Source: Argyresthia goedartella
Lineage: Eukaryota; Arthropoda; Insecta; Lepidoptera; Argyresthiidae
DNA: 64,000 nt
Assembly: GCA_949825045.1 (NCBI GenBank)
Contig: OX463829.1
Location: 18,260,715-18,324,714, forward strand
Reading direction: 5' to 3'
In this document: piece by piece, positions 12,270-25,479 of the stretch
Layout of the letters: every line of letters begins with the position of its first letter
Position numbering within the stretch: position 1 is the stretch's first letter
Translations under genes and position numbers: made by a program
Notes under the pieces: generated by a model
Told to the model about the DNA's origin: nothing
Seen by the model: the letters and a program-made list of their open reading frames with translations, nothing else
Databases searched by the model: none

Positions 12270-12366
12270 GGTAGAAAGTGCAATAGATGGACTCGCATCT
12301 TCGCCGGCCTCACCTGCGGCTCGGCCGGCGAACTAACTCGTCCATCTATTGCTTACTTTCTATACC
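12270..12366. repeat. GC-cored inverted repeat
   Basis: Outer arms (GGTAGAAAGTGCAATAGATG and its near-complement ending near 12366) enclose inner arms TTCGCCGGCC / GGCCGGCGAA. It could fold into one long hairpin of about 97 nt. The GC-rich core contrasts with the AT-rich flanks. It may be a short MITE; no second copy was noticed. Confidence 0.6.
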
Positions 12367-13271
12367 TGGGCAACAATGTACTATTGCTATGCACAGGAAA
12401 AATAACGAATCCCCCAATGCAAAAAACTAGCACACTATTGTGCGGTGGTACGGAATCCTTCGTACCGATCTACTTTTTTGAGAATTCAGAGACAAGAAAA
12501 AAAAACAGACTATTATCTATGAAACACGTACAAAATTATTTAGTGATCCATATTTTGTGACCTTTTTGATTTTGATGACCAATGTATTTCTTAAGAACAG
12601 ATATAATATTAAGGATATCGCAGTTTAGTGACAAATTTTGGTGGCAAAAATTTTGTTACCATTAATATTTCCGAGTGATTCAGAAGTAAAATATGTGGTA
12701 CTATAATTGTTTATGGAGGTATATATAACGTATTGTCGACCGCATGACGAAGGAGTTTCTTGAGTGATGACAAATCTATGGTCGACTATACTTCCTTTCT
12801 GCACAATCATCCACACCATTCAACTCATTGAAAACGTCCGTACCGAGCGAATGGTCAGGAAAAATCGTTCGTTTTCGACGCCATACCCTTTCCTAACTTG
12901 ACCCCACTCAAACATTATTACTTGAACATGCCAACTCAACGTCAATATGGGGAAGAGACGACTGGCAACAGTTGTTTTATTTCATTTGGTCCTCCTGCCT
13001 CGACGATAGAGTTTCCCGCGTTTTTCCTATTTGTGGTGGTCACGCAAAAGTGAGCCGAGGAAAGAGGATGCCAATCCAATATCGTGTGGGCATAATTTAA
13101 GGTCTGTGAATAATCTAGCTGGATCAGAAATCGTATTATGTCCGGGCAGGTTGTATGATTTGTAGCTCTCTCTACATAATATAAATAGCACTTTTGACTA
13201 TTCTACTTTATTATTAGGGCATAGTGTGCATGAGGTAATGATTTTTAGCAGCAACAATGTCATCTAAAAAG
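12367..13271. other. No gene recognised
   Basis: Contains a short motif GACGAAGGAGT followed by GAGTGATG (about 12746-12768) that recurs near 63883 and partly near 30604. Otherwise nothing is recognised. Confidence 0.35.
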
Positions 13272-14186
13272 AAGATCTGCGTATCCGGCTCGTAGAGTCG
13301 CTTGTGCTATCGAAGCTGAACTACTGTGATGTGGTCTTCGGTCCTCGACTACTAGCCAGAACACAAAAACTAGTTCAGCGAGTCCAGAACGCCTGTGCCC
13401 GTTTCTGTTTCGATATACCATTCAGAGGTCATGTCACACCGTTTGTAAATAAATATCTATTTTTGAAAATGAAGCACCGACGTAAGTTGCGTACCTTTTG
13501 TTCGGTGTACTTTAGCATGAAGCACCTTCGTACCTCTACGAGAAGCTAACATGGATGTCGAACTCCAGATCTTGCGGCTCCTGCCAGTGTTCGGCACAGC
13601 TTTGGATGCGGCGGCACAGCTCTGCCACATTCAGAGGTAGTTTCCGTTACGCTGCATCGAAATGCTGGAATACCGATAAGGAACCTGCAAAATTTACATA
13701 GTTTTAGAATAAAACTTAAACGTTTCTTATTTGAATGCAAAAAAATCAGGAGGTTCATAAACACGTACGAGTATTATTTAGTATTATTTAGTAGGTATCA
13801 TTTATTTCACACATGGTATTTTTTAATTATACTGGAATTGAGCGCACAAAACATTTGTATTCTAATTAGTTAATTATTTCCTTGCTAGTATTAAGTACCT
13901 AGTTTTTTATAATCTTTAAGCGGTTTTCTTTTTACTTTTTTTATTTCTCTTTCTCTTCTATACGTACCTTACTCACTACAATCCTGTTTTAGTGGTTAGA
14001 TTGTCCGTGGCATCACCGACCGGCTCTGACGGAAGACCAGCGTTGGTTGCAAGCAGCCCAGCCAGCATTATGCTGAGTCAGGGTCCGTTTTGCGACAAAG
14101 AAGCTTGTTATAGAAATTTTGTATTATATATTAGTGTAAGTGCCTGTCTCGCAAATAAATCATTATTCTATTCTATTCTATTCTAA
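13272..14186 (+). pseudogene. 5'-truncated CR1/Jockey-group LINE
   Basis: The sequence starts abruptly inside ORF2. 13274-13549 encodes LSKLNYCDVVFGPRLL, then QRVQNACARFCFDIPFRGHV, the post-catalytic region of a LINE reverse transcriptase. After frame breaks, FRGSFRYAASKCWN and SFRIKLKRFLFEC continue the C-terminus to about 13740. A 3' untranslated region follows and ends in AATAAAT plus a TTCTA pentamer tail at about 14160-14186. The SFRYAASKCWN block also occurs in the minus-strand remnant at 60770-60905, so both belong to related families. Confidence 0.8.
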
Positions 14187-15329
14187 AAATATTTTAAAAG
14201 CCTTTTTCATCAAACCGATAGTGATCAATCATCCGCTTTGTTAGTTCCCAAAACTTCAGCTAAATTAAAATTTCAGACGGGACGAAAACGTGCCGCTGTC
14301 GTGTATATCGCCGATGTAGCTTGCTAAAAAACGTTAACGTTTTAGAAAGAATAAATCCCGGTAAATCTGCTGACAGTTTTCAGGCACGTTTTGTCATGTA
14401 CGTTTGCAAAGCCTGTTTGACTCATAGACACTTAACCTCTTGAGTACCACCGGCGTTAGCTAACGCCACTTTTCCGTTACCGGTTTTGAATTTTATTACC
14501 ATGGCATAAGGTTCAAAATCGCGACCCGTCCCAAAAATCCTCGGTTTTTGAGAGCTTAATTGGTGGATAACATGAAATTACGGGTTTTCTGAGAGCTCAG
14601 TTATCAAAGCGGTTTGCCAGATGGCGGCGTTGAATTTGCGGCGGCCTACCACAGATTAGAAACAATTGTGGTCTGTGACCTGTGTCTATGACATTTAAAA
14701 TTTGTACCGTGGTCTGCATTGTGTAAAGTCCCAAGCTCGCGCTAAGCCGTTATCACATTTTCATCATTTTGGACCGCAGTGTACAAACACTAATTCTCTC
14801 TAGCCCTTAAGTGAGCTTTTGGAAGCTTTGTTTTTAATCATCAGTCAGAATATTTCAAAATCGCCCTAGCTCCGGCTTCTTCGGGGATGCGGCGATGCCC
14901 ACGCATTGCAGCGCACGGTCTGTGCCTTTGGCTCATTTAAACACTCTAGAGTATAGCCACAATACTACCAAGAAAGGACAGCCCGGGAAGTGGGGTGCCC
15001 TGATTCAGATTTTCTATTCTATTCGTCCTAAAATAAGGTGAAAAAATAGTGATATTCGTATCTGAACTCCTCCAGCTACCTCGCCTCACCTACAGCTAAA
15101 AACCTCCACGGAATTTCCAGAATGTTTAGCCAAATTCAGTTAAATATTATCAATCGGTACTAAAAAATGCAACGGTATATTTATCCGATGTAAGCTACGC
15201 ATTAGCACTTGTGATTAATGAAGAAAAAGCTATGCCAAATATCATTCCACTCCCTTTCCAAACCACCAAGTAGTAGCTGTAGGGACGTTTTCCTCCTAAA
15301 TTATCAATTTAACCATAATACAAAACTTA
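14187..15329. other. No gene recognised
   Basis: Mixed-composition sequence with no convincing frame, repeat end or tRNA-like box. Confidence 0.4.
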
Positions 15330-15575
15330 CTGGGCCATGAAGCTGTGCCACATCCTGGAAAGTATGAAGAGAGTCAAGGTTCCGCCTTGTAGTTTCAAGG
15401 AGGTGACGCTACAGATAAGTCCTTTTGAGTCAGATAGACCATATATCTACCTGTAATTAAATCTTCGGATACCGGCGGAACTAGAGAAGATGTTCCTCAC
15501 CAAGGACTACTGCCCAGAGGGCATCGTGTACCGACGCTTTAGGGAAGCGTAACTGACCAGGAAGAACATCCTCAG
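15330..15575 (+). pseudogene. Decayed protein-coding fragment, family not recognised
   Basis: One frame reads well across about 80 codons: KRVKVPPCSFKEVTLQISPF, then SDRPYIYL, a stop, then IPAELEKMFLTKDYCPEG and YRRFREA, a stop, then LTRKNIL. The same frame is kept through two isolated stop codons and its composition is protein-like, which suggests a coding fossil rather than chance. A retroelement gag or ORF1-type protein is one possibility, but no diagnostic motif is visible. Confidence 0.35.
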
Positions 15576-17746
15576 CTAGGCTACTACTATACTCTTAGCG
15601 CATTTATAATGCGTTTTATGTTTTCAACTCAACAAAGGAGCCCTAGCTATTACCAAATAATTCTTAATAGTACTACGCTATTACTCCTTTCAAATTTACA
15701 CCAATTGAGTTTGTACGACGGCGTTATGTAAGGTTGAGTGTGATGATTTATTAAAGAACAGAAAATACACAGACCTTGCCATTGAAATTAAAACGCAGTG
15801 GCAAGTTCAAACTGTCAAAACTATCCCAATAATCATTTCATCCACAGGAGTCATCCCATACACTTTACACACGAGTCTCAAAATTCTAAATATACTCAGG
15901 CACATATACAAATACTTCTTCAAAAACCCACAATACTCAATATTTGTAGAATTGTAAGAAAATTCATGGGAACGGACTAAGACCATTAATTTTGTTTAGA
16001 AGTACTTGGCGTTAGCCCGTGTGTCAGAAAAAAAACCTGTTTAAAACAAGAGTGAAATGAAAAATTCACATCTAAGAATAATAATAAATATTAGAGGTCA
16101 ATCTTACAAAAATCGAAATAGTAAGCTCAATAAGGCTTGTGTTATGAGTCCTAGATGACCATATATTTAACAGACTTAAATAGTTATGTAATTACGTAGA
16201 AAACATCCAAGACTAAGAAACAAATATTCATGCTCATCACACAAAAATTTGCCTTTACCGGGTTTCCAACCCTTCTATATTCTGCTGTGAAGTTGGTGTG
16301 TCAAATAGAAAAATAAATGAATAAAATCGTCGATAAACCAGGAAAAACATGGTATTTTTCATTAAAAAATTGTATGATTTATTAATTTACTTGTTGAAAA
16401 TTTACTGCTGAGTTATCAATTTTGATGCTAAAATATTTGTCAGTAGCGCTGTTTAAAATCGTTATTTGTGAATTGGCGCTGGCTGTTTAAGATTATAAAT
16501 TAATCTAATAGAAGCTTTTTCATTAACTCGTTGCCTTATATACAAAAAATGCAAGGCTGCAGGTGCTATAGAAACATATTGATGTTGCACTTATAATTTC
16601 CCTTAGAAAAATATGTTCAAGGAGCTCTGTGTCATTAGATGCTTGTCGGCAAGCATATGTGTGACCTGAATTTGATATTTGAATACGTATCAATATTAAA
16701 TCGTACCTGGTTTTAGGTAAGTTTGTTTTCAAGCTCTATGATGATACTTACTAGTAACGTTATTTTGACCGCTTGTGCCGGCTGTGATTGAAATTATTTA
16801 ATTGAGTGCATTCAGTAAGTCTCCATAAGGGCACTATTCCAGTGGCAACAGCATTCTTCAGGTTGTAAACAAAAAGTTATCCACAAATTATTTTTTATAA
16901 CTTCCACATCTATGTAACTATACTGCAGCCATCATGAATCCAAAATGGCGCTGAAACTTAGCTAGGGTAGAAAATAAAGTAGCCGTACCTTATATTGTTT
17001 AGGAACACCACTTGAGAACTAATCCAGTGCATAGTGCTGTTAAAACAAAGAGTATTGTTTCGAGCCCTGGCAGCTGATTGGTTGGAGCCGTGGGGCCCCT
17101 AGGAGTCATTGCCATCAAGAGACTAGTTTCCACCCTTCTGCGACTTTGTTTAGATTCTTCAGGGTGTAACAGAAAGGTATATTATTCATATTATTATTAA
17201 TATTTTAGGGGGTTTCTCAGCAAGTAGGTATATTTTTCACTTCTCCGTATATTTTTATGGATTATTATTTATTCGATCAGCTGATTTGTATGGAGAAGTG
17301 AAACATTTAAGTTGCTCTGATCAAATAGGTTTTATAGTGAAAGTTGTTCAGAATTATGTTTATAACAGCCCCTTAAAATTTGACAACATTAAATGTAAGT
17401 GTTAAGTCAAAATTTCTTCAATACTTTAAATATTTACATATAATTAGTAAACGTCATTTATATAACTTGGTAGCGTGCTGTTTTAAATGCAAGCTAGAGT
17501 TTGTGTTAAGATTTGTATGTATTCATGTATTTCGTTGGTCAATACATGGTCATTTTACGTATGGCATCAAGTTTTTCCCTTACAAAGAGAGGCACAGATT
17601 TGCCTTAGCTATCAATCATTAGGTCTAACGTGCCTAGAGGGTGGAAAATTGAAAATTATTGACATATTAATTGAAAATGTACATCTTTTTATTGCTAATA
17701 CTTAATATAATTACCAACTCCTTATAAAAGTAGTGAACTATACTTG
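15576..17746. other. No gene recognised
   Basis: AT-rich sequence. Short frames such as 16523-16732 minus and 17380-17622 plus lack recognisable domains. Confidence 0.4.
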
Positions 17747-17975
17747 ACGACCTCTATGGCGCAGCGGTTGTGGACCGCCTAGCATGCGAGAGGTTCCGGG
17801 TTCGATCCCCGGTTGGGGGTAAAGAAAAAAACTCAAGGTCTTGGATGTTTATGTGTGTGACGTCGCTGTTTCTGGTAACCACGACACAGGGTATCCTAGT
17901 GTGGGGCCACAAGCAATATATGTGCCTGTATGTAAATGTTTATGTTTAAGTTTATAAATAATTTTGATTAAAATT
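17747..17975 (+). mobile_element. tRNA-derived SINE, family S2, full-length-like copy
   Basis: The head contains an RNA polymerase III box A (TGGCGCAGCGG, about 17758-17768) and box B (GGTTCGATCCC, about 17809-17819). A possible 7-bp acceptor-like stem pairs ACCTCTA with TGGGGGT. The anticodon stem does not pair well, so this is a SINE head rather than a functional tRNA gene. The body follows with CTCAAGGTCTTGGATGTTTA and a 3' region containing TATCCTAGTGTGGGGCCA. A shorter copy of the same body lies at 26709-26800. Confidence 0.8.
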
Positions 17976-18366
17976 TTTGATGTAACCAACACGACGAAAA
18001 TTTAATCATTTTGATAACCAAGGTAATTTTTGGTATCTTGTGGCTTCTGAGAACTGGAAATATAGCTACAATACGGAGCAATGCTTGGAACTGCACGGAC
18101 AAATTGAATTCCGAGCTGTGGGATAAGAAAAGCTCCGAGAAAATATGATATTGGTTACCGAGATATAAATAAGCTGGCTACAATACCACGCGGGAAAGCA
18201 GTATAGAAATTAATCATACTATATTCTGTCGATCCCTGCAATTAGGATTATTGATCTTAGGATATTAGGTGTACTACCGTTAGAGATAAAGGGCCTTTCG
18301 ATGGTATTGTTTACACTTCCAAAATGTTGTTAGATAATACGATTGCAGCAATGAACAATGAAAATA
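17976..18366. other. No gene recognised
   Basis: AT-rich spacer between SINE S2 and the next family A element. Confidence 0.4.
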
Positions 18367-18710
18367 ATTTAAACGACCACCAAAGTATTTTTTCCAACCA
18401 AAATGGGTAAATGCTACCCAAAGTGGGTAAATGATCACCAAAAGTTGCAGAAAATATCAGGGCAAAATACTGCGGTAGCTTAGGTGAATGTTAAAGGGGG
18501 TGAGCGAACTGAAACCCCCTTTATCCTTCATGTTAGGTTGAACATGTAGGATCAAAAAAAATACCTAAAACATACACTTAAGTACACAATACATAAAAAA
18601 AGTTTGGAGATCATTTATCCAAACACAATTTGGTGTTCGTTTACTAATTCTGGCGGTGGTTTCGAATTTATTGGTAGTAAAATAGGTGCGTTTTTGGTGA
18701 TCGTTTAAAT
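18367..18710 (+). mobile_element. MITE-like element, family A, copy 2 (best termini)
   Basis: The ends are clearest in this copy: ATTTAAACGACCACCAAA at the left and the inverse of ATTTAAACGATCACCAAA at the right, about 17 of 18 bases matching. The internal order is the same as in copy 1: two direct CACCAAA-type motifs, the GAGCGAAC/GAAACCCC core, then inverted GGTGATCATT and GGTGTTCGTT motifs. No protein is encoded. Flanking duplications are ambiguous because the ends themselves are AT-rich. Confidence 0.8.
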
Positions 18711-21279
18711 ATAAACCATTAACAATGTTGTGAGTGCAAAATGGCTACTTTTCAGTATGACCGATTAATGTGTTGAACAGAAATACAATTTACCTAGTAC
18801 CTTAACAAATCCATGCATTAAATTTGGTGTGGTGTAATAGTTATAAATACTTAGAGATTGTTAGGTTAAAAACTGATAAAACTAATAGGAAAGGTGAAAA
18901 AAGGCACACACTATATTATTAACCGTCAGAATACCAACGAAGTATGTCGGAAGTAGGACATCCTACAGGGTTACGGTGTTATGAAAAAATGGATTATTTT
19001 TCGAATTCATTTACTCCACCATGAAGTACAGATTAGATTTTTGCGTTAACGTTAAATTTTTCCCCGATTCCATCTCTCTCACACTGCAGGTCTTTCCGCC
19101 TGGAGTAACAGGTACCTTCGCACGGACGAGGTATCCCCATAAACGAGACTTTGTATTGATGATTGTGGCTCGGATGTAAGTTAAATAAAACATTAAGTGT
19201 ATGAGGTAATTAACACCTGCAAAATTATTATACCGGTAAAACATATGTATATGAAAAATAAGGATTGAGAAAATAAATGCATAGGAAAATTATGTCAGGC
19301 AAAAAGAAATTGAAGGGGGTAGAAAATTATTCTACTAGTAAAAAATCGTATTGAAAAATAAATCGTGGGAAAAATCGCGAATGGAAATAAAGTAAGTACA
19401 AGGAAAATATTATTTCCGAAAATTTATCTATACACTCCCAAATAAGCCGGCACAGTACATGAATACTTTAAACATTCTCATACTAATTTAGTTTGATGGA
19501 AGAGATCTCTTATTAGAGATAAGCTATCTTTTGTACACTATTTTATTGTATTATGTTAGTCTAGTTGTCTGTATATTATTTTTGTGCAATAAATAAATAG
19601 TCAAATTATGAAAGATGAAGAAGTAATAAAGTCGGTAATATCATACCCAACAGTTTTTCAAATACCACAACTAAATAAAAAAATATGTAGGTTGGTACAT
19701 CCGACATAAAAACAAAATAACAATCCGTGAACACTGTGGGATCTGACACATACTAAAATATTATCTGTCTAGTATGGTTTCTAAAATTTCCCTGAGAAAA
19801 TTTAAAAAAAATAGGTAAAAATAGAAATTATTTTCTATTTAGGCTACCTTTAAACCCTTTAAAACCTTTTTTGCTCTTTTGGTCGTAATATGATTGAATA
19901 CCAGTGTTGGTTATTTTTATTTGGCTCGAAGTTCTTGCGTTGTAAATGGTTGCTGTACCAAGTCTAGCATTCGTTTAGACCAGGTCGTAAATAAAATGCA
20001 TAATTTTGCATCATTTCGTATAAAAAAGTCCATTAGATTTTTTTAATATTCGGCATGCGCATCTACCCCTAACAAAATGGGAAATGGCAGAACACTTCCG
20101 GCATTTTTCCTCTGTGAAAAATCGAGAAATGATAATTAAGATACTTTGCCAGGTCGTGGATATTGATATTTTAGACCTTCTAGAGCAAAAGCATAAATCG
20201 GAAAAATTCAGTTCCGACATTGTTAATTGCTACAGTCGAATAAGCCAGTAGCCTAGTTCTACTGTAAGGTGGATGAGTCGTCATTGGTGAAATATAACAA
20301 AGTGAAACGTGTTTCGGAAAGGCGTAGTAAACTCGTATCTATATCTACCGTACAATGGTCTATTACAATATTTTACCATTAATCCAACAACCAATGTTCG
20401 AATACAGATTTTCGTACCAATAGCTAACCAACCTCACTATTCAGCCGTCCCTACCTTAAAGGGGTATGCATTTTCCCCAGTTTCAACGAAACCTCGAATA
20501 CCATTTACCTTTTCATATTGCTCTGTAGACTAAAGCACTTTAAATATGGGCTACAGCATTTTATTTCTAACAAGCTGCCGAAAAACACTCACTGCTTTAT
20601 ACATCTTTAGGGTTACACCATTAAAATGTATATTTGGACTATTTTGTTCGAGTATCTGTTTACTTCAGTTGAGCTATGGTATTCTGTTAGGCTAAAAATG
20701 TTGCAACTGTTAAAAATGCAACATCAAACACACGAAAAGATAAAAAATGCATACGTTTCACTTGTGCCCGCCCCTCGCCATCATTAAAGAAACCCCACAT
20801 CTTCTTTCACCTTTCGCTATAATTTTTTTGTCGACCATCATGCTTGGTATCATATTATATGCTTTGTTTGTTCCAGCCGCCATTTTGTCAATTGATACAG
20901 GGCTCTGTGACCGCAACTTGATACCACAGAAGGGTTGGATGGCTTATGCAAAGGCGCACTTCCATGGTTTTGAATTAGCCAATCAGAGACGCTCATTAAT
21001 TCTCTGTTCAATTGTTATTTTTTGTTTTTGAAATTGGAACGTGGGTACATACCCGCAATGCAGCTACATTACATAGTTAATTAAGCAAGATATATAATAG
21101 CACAGACTTATATTATATGTACTAATGCAGATAAACCTCGTAGAACATAATGTGTAACCGGCGTAATCAAAGGTGTTACGGAAGTAATTTTAGTTCGAGG
21201 CTTATATCGCAGTTTTGCAATAATGCAAATATCACGAAATGACGCTAGGATATTATATTTCAAGAGAATTACCGATTTA
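18711..21279. other. No gene recognised
   Basis: Short frames at 19011-19244, 20011-20220, 20309-20533 and 20747-21031 have no recognised domain. The last is hydrophobic in part but lacks any family signature. Confidence 0.4.
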
Positions 21280-21700
21280 TCTTCGACTCTTTTTATGGTT
21301 CCGTACCCAAAGGGTAAAACGGGAACCCTATTACTAGACCTTGTTGTCCATCCGTCTGTCACCAGGCGGTATCTCATAACATGAACCGTGATAGTAAGAC
21401 AGTTGAAATTTTCACAGATGATGTATTTCTGTTGCCGCTATAACAAAATAAAAATCAGAATAAAATAAATATTTAAGGGGGTGCCCATACATCAAACGTA
21501 ATTTTTTTGCTCGTTTTTGCTCGATATTGATAATGGCAACAGTTAGACGCTTGAAACATTCACAGAATATTGATTAATATTTATTCACTTTAAAAATAAA
21601 TAATTAAATTAAAATAAAATTAATGTTTAAGGGGGGCTCCCATACAACAAACGTGATTTTGTTTGCCGTTTTTATAGATAATGTATAAAAACGGCAAAAA
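21280..21700 (+). repeat. Dispersed repeat with internally duplicated block
   Basis: The sequence TATGGTTCCGTACCCAAAGG, with a following CTGTCACCAGGCGGTATCTC block, resembles a common lepidopteran interspersed repeat from recall. Within it, a unit containing ATTTAAGGGGGTGCCCATAC is present twice (about 21471-21510 and 21627-21665) in direct orientation. No protein is encoded. Confidence 0.55.
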
Positions 21701-22859
21701 AAAAACAATTCACAATAAGTCTGTATTTTTTCCATTCTTATTTAAGCACCTAACGCCAACTAGAAGTAATTTAGCTGAAACCGTTTAAATTACAATCGTC
21801 GCTCCCAGCGCCATCTCTGGATTACGAATGGTTACTAAGACTAATCTTTATGGAATTGTGATAATAGGTAACGATTGTACATAAATGTTGATTTAAATAA
21901 TTAGGGCGAGTGGTAGAAGAGCTATGGCCTCTTTATTTACATAACTTTCATATTCCATCCATAGTATTAATTATAAACATTTAATAATAATACGGTATCA
22001 TTCAAATGATACATTCAAATGAAATGCGTCCACAAACGGGTCGTTACTGCAGATCCAATTCTCATAATTCTTATTACGACATTGTCACACAATTCGATAT
22101 TATAAACATTGATATTTTATGTTTGGAAACAATAGTTTTATTGCTTCCCGTTCCAGATTATTTAACAGACACGTGGCCTTTCGATAGGGTTACTAATGCT
22201 AACGATTATCGAGTGAATCATACATTATTTATTGTCACGTTAACTGCTTTTTATTGGGGTAATTTTCCAAAATAGGTACCTACCGAATTCTTCAAATGTA
22301 CGAGATTAGAGACTACAAGGCTCAAGCAATTCACTAATAAAAACTAAATTGTGTTTCTTTTCGTAGAATTGACACCACAGATATGACTCAGCGTCACAAA
22401 ATACCCAACGGATGAGAGGCAATAAGCCATAAACTGTGCGTTGTTGGTTAGTTTGTTTACGCCAGAACATAGAACAATTTATATGGCTGTAGACATTTTG
22501 TTAGCTGCCGTGGTTAGGCTACGTCTCTGGAGCCTGTTTCCATTGCCTATAGTGTGAATAAATAATCCGAGGGCCCTTGTTAAATATTAAAACATGGGAG
22601 TTGGTGCAGGAGTCATGGACGAGCGGTTGAAACGCTGCGTTTTCTTGCCCAAGCTGTCTTATGTCAGCGCCTTGCTTACCGCTGGAGGTCCCGGCTCGCC
22701 GTGGAAGTTTTGTGATAGAACTGAGCAGAAAAGCTGCTGATAGAGGAAAACCTCGCCTTTAAATATGAGTAATATACATTTCATAACAATTTCAGTGCAG
22801 TAGAATAAAAACATTGTGAATAACGAATTCACCTACCTAAGAAAATAAAGGCAACAAAT
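21701..22859. other. No gene recognised
   Basis: One 89-codon frame (22006-22275 plus) has no recognisable motif. No repeat structure was noted. Confidence 0.4.
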
Positions 22860-23166
22860 ATAATGACAACCAAAATTTTTTTTCCTACCCAAAATGAGTT
22901 GTAGTTGTAGTTCACCAAAAGTTGTAGAAAACATCAGGGCTAAATACTGCGGTAGCTTAGGTGAAGGGTAAAGGGGTAAACGAAGCAAAGCCCCTTTTAT
23001 CCTTCGTGTTAGGTTGAACATGTAAGAACAACAAAAAATACTTAAAACATAAACTTAAGTACATAAACATAAAAAGAAGTTTCGTGATCATTTACCAAAA
23101 CACAATTTGGTGGTCGTTTCGAATTTGTTGATAGTACATTTTGGAATTTTGGTGTGATCGTTTAAA
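22860..23166 (+). mobile_element. MITE-like element, family A, copy 3
   Basis: The internal blocks match copies 1 and 2 (GCTAAATACTGCGGTAGCTT, GGTAAACGAAGCAAAGCCCC, then TGTTAGGTTGAACATGTAAG), with an internal rearrangement near 22898-22920. The right end keeps GTGATCGTTTAAAC; the left end is degenerate (TAATGACAACCAAAAT). No protein is encoded. Confidence 0.75.
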
Positions 23167-23985
23167 CATAATCCGAAAATAAACCACGATGGAACCAAGA
23201 TTAATTCCTTCTTTGATAGAATGAAATTGCATTACATAATTTGTTCAGTTGCACATATTGCAAAAGGTTAATGATAAAATTTGGAACTAAAGTACTTTTT
23301 TTCACAAAAACCGCTCGTTTGTCGGCGGTCTTATGAGCAACCTGATTGTGTACACTGATTACGGATTCCGTAGCTCCCACTGCCAGGTAAATACGAATAG
23401 TAACTAAGTGGCCGCTGCTTGCCTAAGATTTGAAGTTATTTCATTAGCCCGACACTCTATGTGGTTCTTTGGTAAGCTAACGGTGTCGTCCATGAATTGA
23501 GTAGGGTAGACCTATGTTCTCAGAAAAAATATATGAGGAGAACGCCTCTTCACTGTTTTCTTAAATCACTGAATCAAGAAAACATATATGGCATAGCAAG
23601 TCTTATAATAGGCGTGCCTTTTCCACATGATGTGATAGACGCACAGTTCCACCCAGGGCCCTGATTCTCGCGCAATATCACCATTGAAATCACATGATAT
23701 AAGGTGTCGGTATCCGTTTATCAAAAGCGCGAGATTCGGGCCCAGGTTTCAGCAGACTTATGAAAGCCGCTCAATGGATTTTAAACGCAATATACATGCA
23801 ACGCAGCCATGTTGAGTGGGAACCTGGCTGACATGCAATGTACTTATATAAGTTGTACAATATAAGTTGAGCCACAATGGCGGCGTCTGCGCAGGTAAAT
23901 ACGACTGTTTTAAAAACATTTTACGCCGCGCATTATACTTGCATTGTGTACTTGCATTTACTTGCCCTTTAAGGGCGACTAAATA
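23167..23985. other. No gene recognised
   Basis: No coding region, tRNA-like box or clear repeat was seen. A 90-codon minus frame at 23758-24030 overlaps the next hairpin and is probably chance. Confidence 0.4.
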
Positions 23986-24084
23986 GAAGACGGAATAAGG
24001 GTTAACTCGAGTAAACTTTGACAACTCCATACAAATTTATATAGAGTTTTCAAAGTATACTCGGGTAAAGTCTTATTCCGCTTC
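23986..24084. repeat. Imperfect inverted repeat, possible mini-MITE
   Basis: The ends GAAGACGGAATAAG (23986-23999) and CTTATTCCGCTTC (24072-24084) are inverted. Pairing continues inward imperfectly (ACTCGAGTAAACTTTG against CAAAGTATACTCGGGT) for a total of about 99 bp. Confidence 0.6.
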
Positions 24085-25479
24085 CTAGCTAGTGGCAATG
24101 AAAGGCGTAAGTTAGCAGATTTGTTTATTGATTTTGGACTTATATATTAAGTCATGGGGTTGGAAACTTGGTAGGCAGATAGAGGACAGAGCCCTATTAA
24201 TAGTAACTCCATTTAGCGGTTGTCAAAAGTCTGCTGCAAGACGGCCCTAGTCAGTTATTCACAACTCCATTCTTCTCCCCCATTTCCGCAACAATGAAGG
24301 TAAGTTGTTGTCGGGTAAAGTCAGTTTTATGATTTGATCACAGATCCACTAGTTTACGGCCAAATAAGTTTGCAGGCTCCATTTGGCGTTCACTAAATAC
24401 GTTAACGACAGTGGCAGTTTTAAAACATGCACTCGGGCGCCAACAAAAATTTAATAAACAGTGAATAATTTAATTTAGTATACCACTCGAGCATGGAGGA
24501 GGGCCAATAAAAGCGTTTTATGGCGTTTTTATTATGATGCATAAACGTGAATCACCTATAATGGGCGCAAGCGGCAGCGGGCGAAAAATAACACCATGCC
24601 CGGGTCAGAAATTAGCAATTTTCAGCTAGCAACTTTGGAAATAACATGTTTAGTGCGCTCCCGAAAATTTGAGTTGATAAAGTAGTGTTTATTAAAAAAA
24701 AAGAATGACTCGAAGCTGATGTGGTATTATTGATCACCATATCAGCTCCCCTTCCACTCTCTTCTCCAACTGATGGCATATTAAACTCACGCCAATATTC
24801 CCAATAAACGATTATACAAATTCGATGTTACCAATTCTAAGTAAGATAATCCTGTAACGAATCACACTGTATAACAATATCCTGGCAAATCCTCGTAATT
24901 TATCTCAAGACTATACGGAACTACGCGAACAAATATCAAGCCGATTTATAAACAATCCTTATCTGATAAGGAAACGAGCTAAGCTTTGAATGGAGTCTAA
25001 GTAACTAAACAATAGTGCAGGACGGTATAGCTGTGGAGTTGACTGCAGATTTACTTTATGCGGTACGAGGGATTCGCGAAGTCGAAATCAAACCGGTTCA
25101 ATCCGGAAATTGATCTTTATTTGATTGTGACTATGACCACGTAAAGATCCGCTTAGTTTTTGGATTTTCACATCAAGACTCATCAATTAAGATGCAAGAA
25201 GGTACCTATTCAGTATACAGTATAAGGCCGATGACATCTGTAATATATGATTAAAGCAGCGGCCCTTTTAAGCTGCGCTCGGGACTGTACAATTTTTCTG
25301 TCACAGTTACTAGTTAATACTACATGTATAACTAATTAACCACAGACCAGCCCTCTGAGTTTTTCCAAAACCACCTTCCAAAATTCCGATATTCTTCATA
25401 ATACCGCGGCGTGTCGAATCGTCGTACCATCGGGTTTCGCCTCGGATGAGTATTATTTATCACGTAACAATATTAACTG
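24085..25479. other. No gene recognised
   Basis: No reading frame of note and no recognised element. Confidence 0.4.

Noticed and set aside
17747..17820. Possible functional tRNA gene
   Set aside because: Boxes A and B and a plausible acceptor stem are present, but the D and anticodon stems pair poorly and the sequence continues into a SINE body that recurs at 26709.
20747..21031. Membrane protein gene
   Set aside because: A partly hydrophobic 94-codon frame, but no family motif, splice signals or neighbouring coding sequence.
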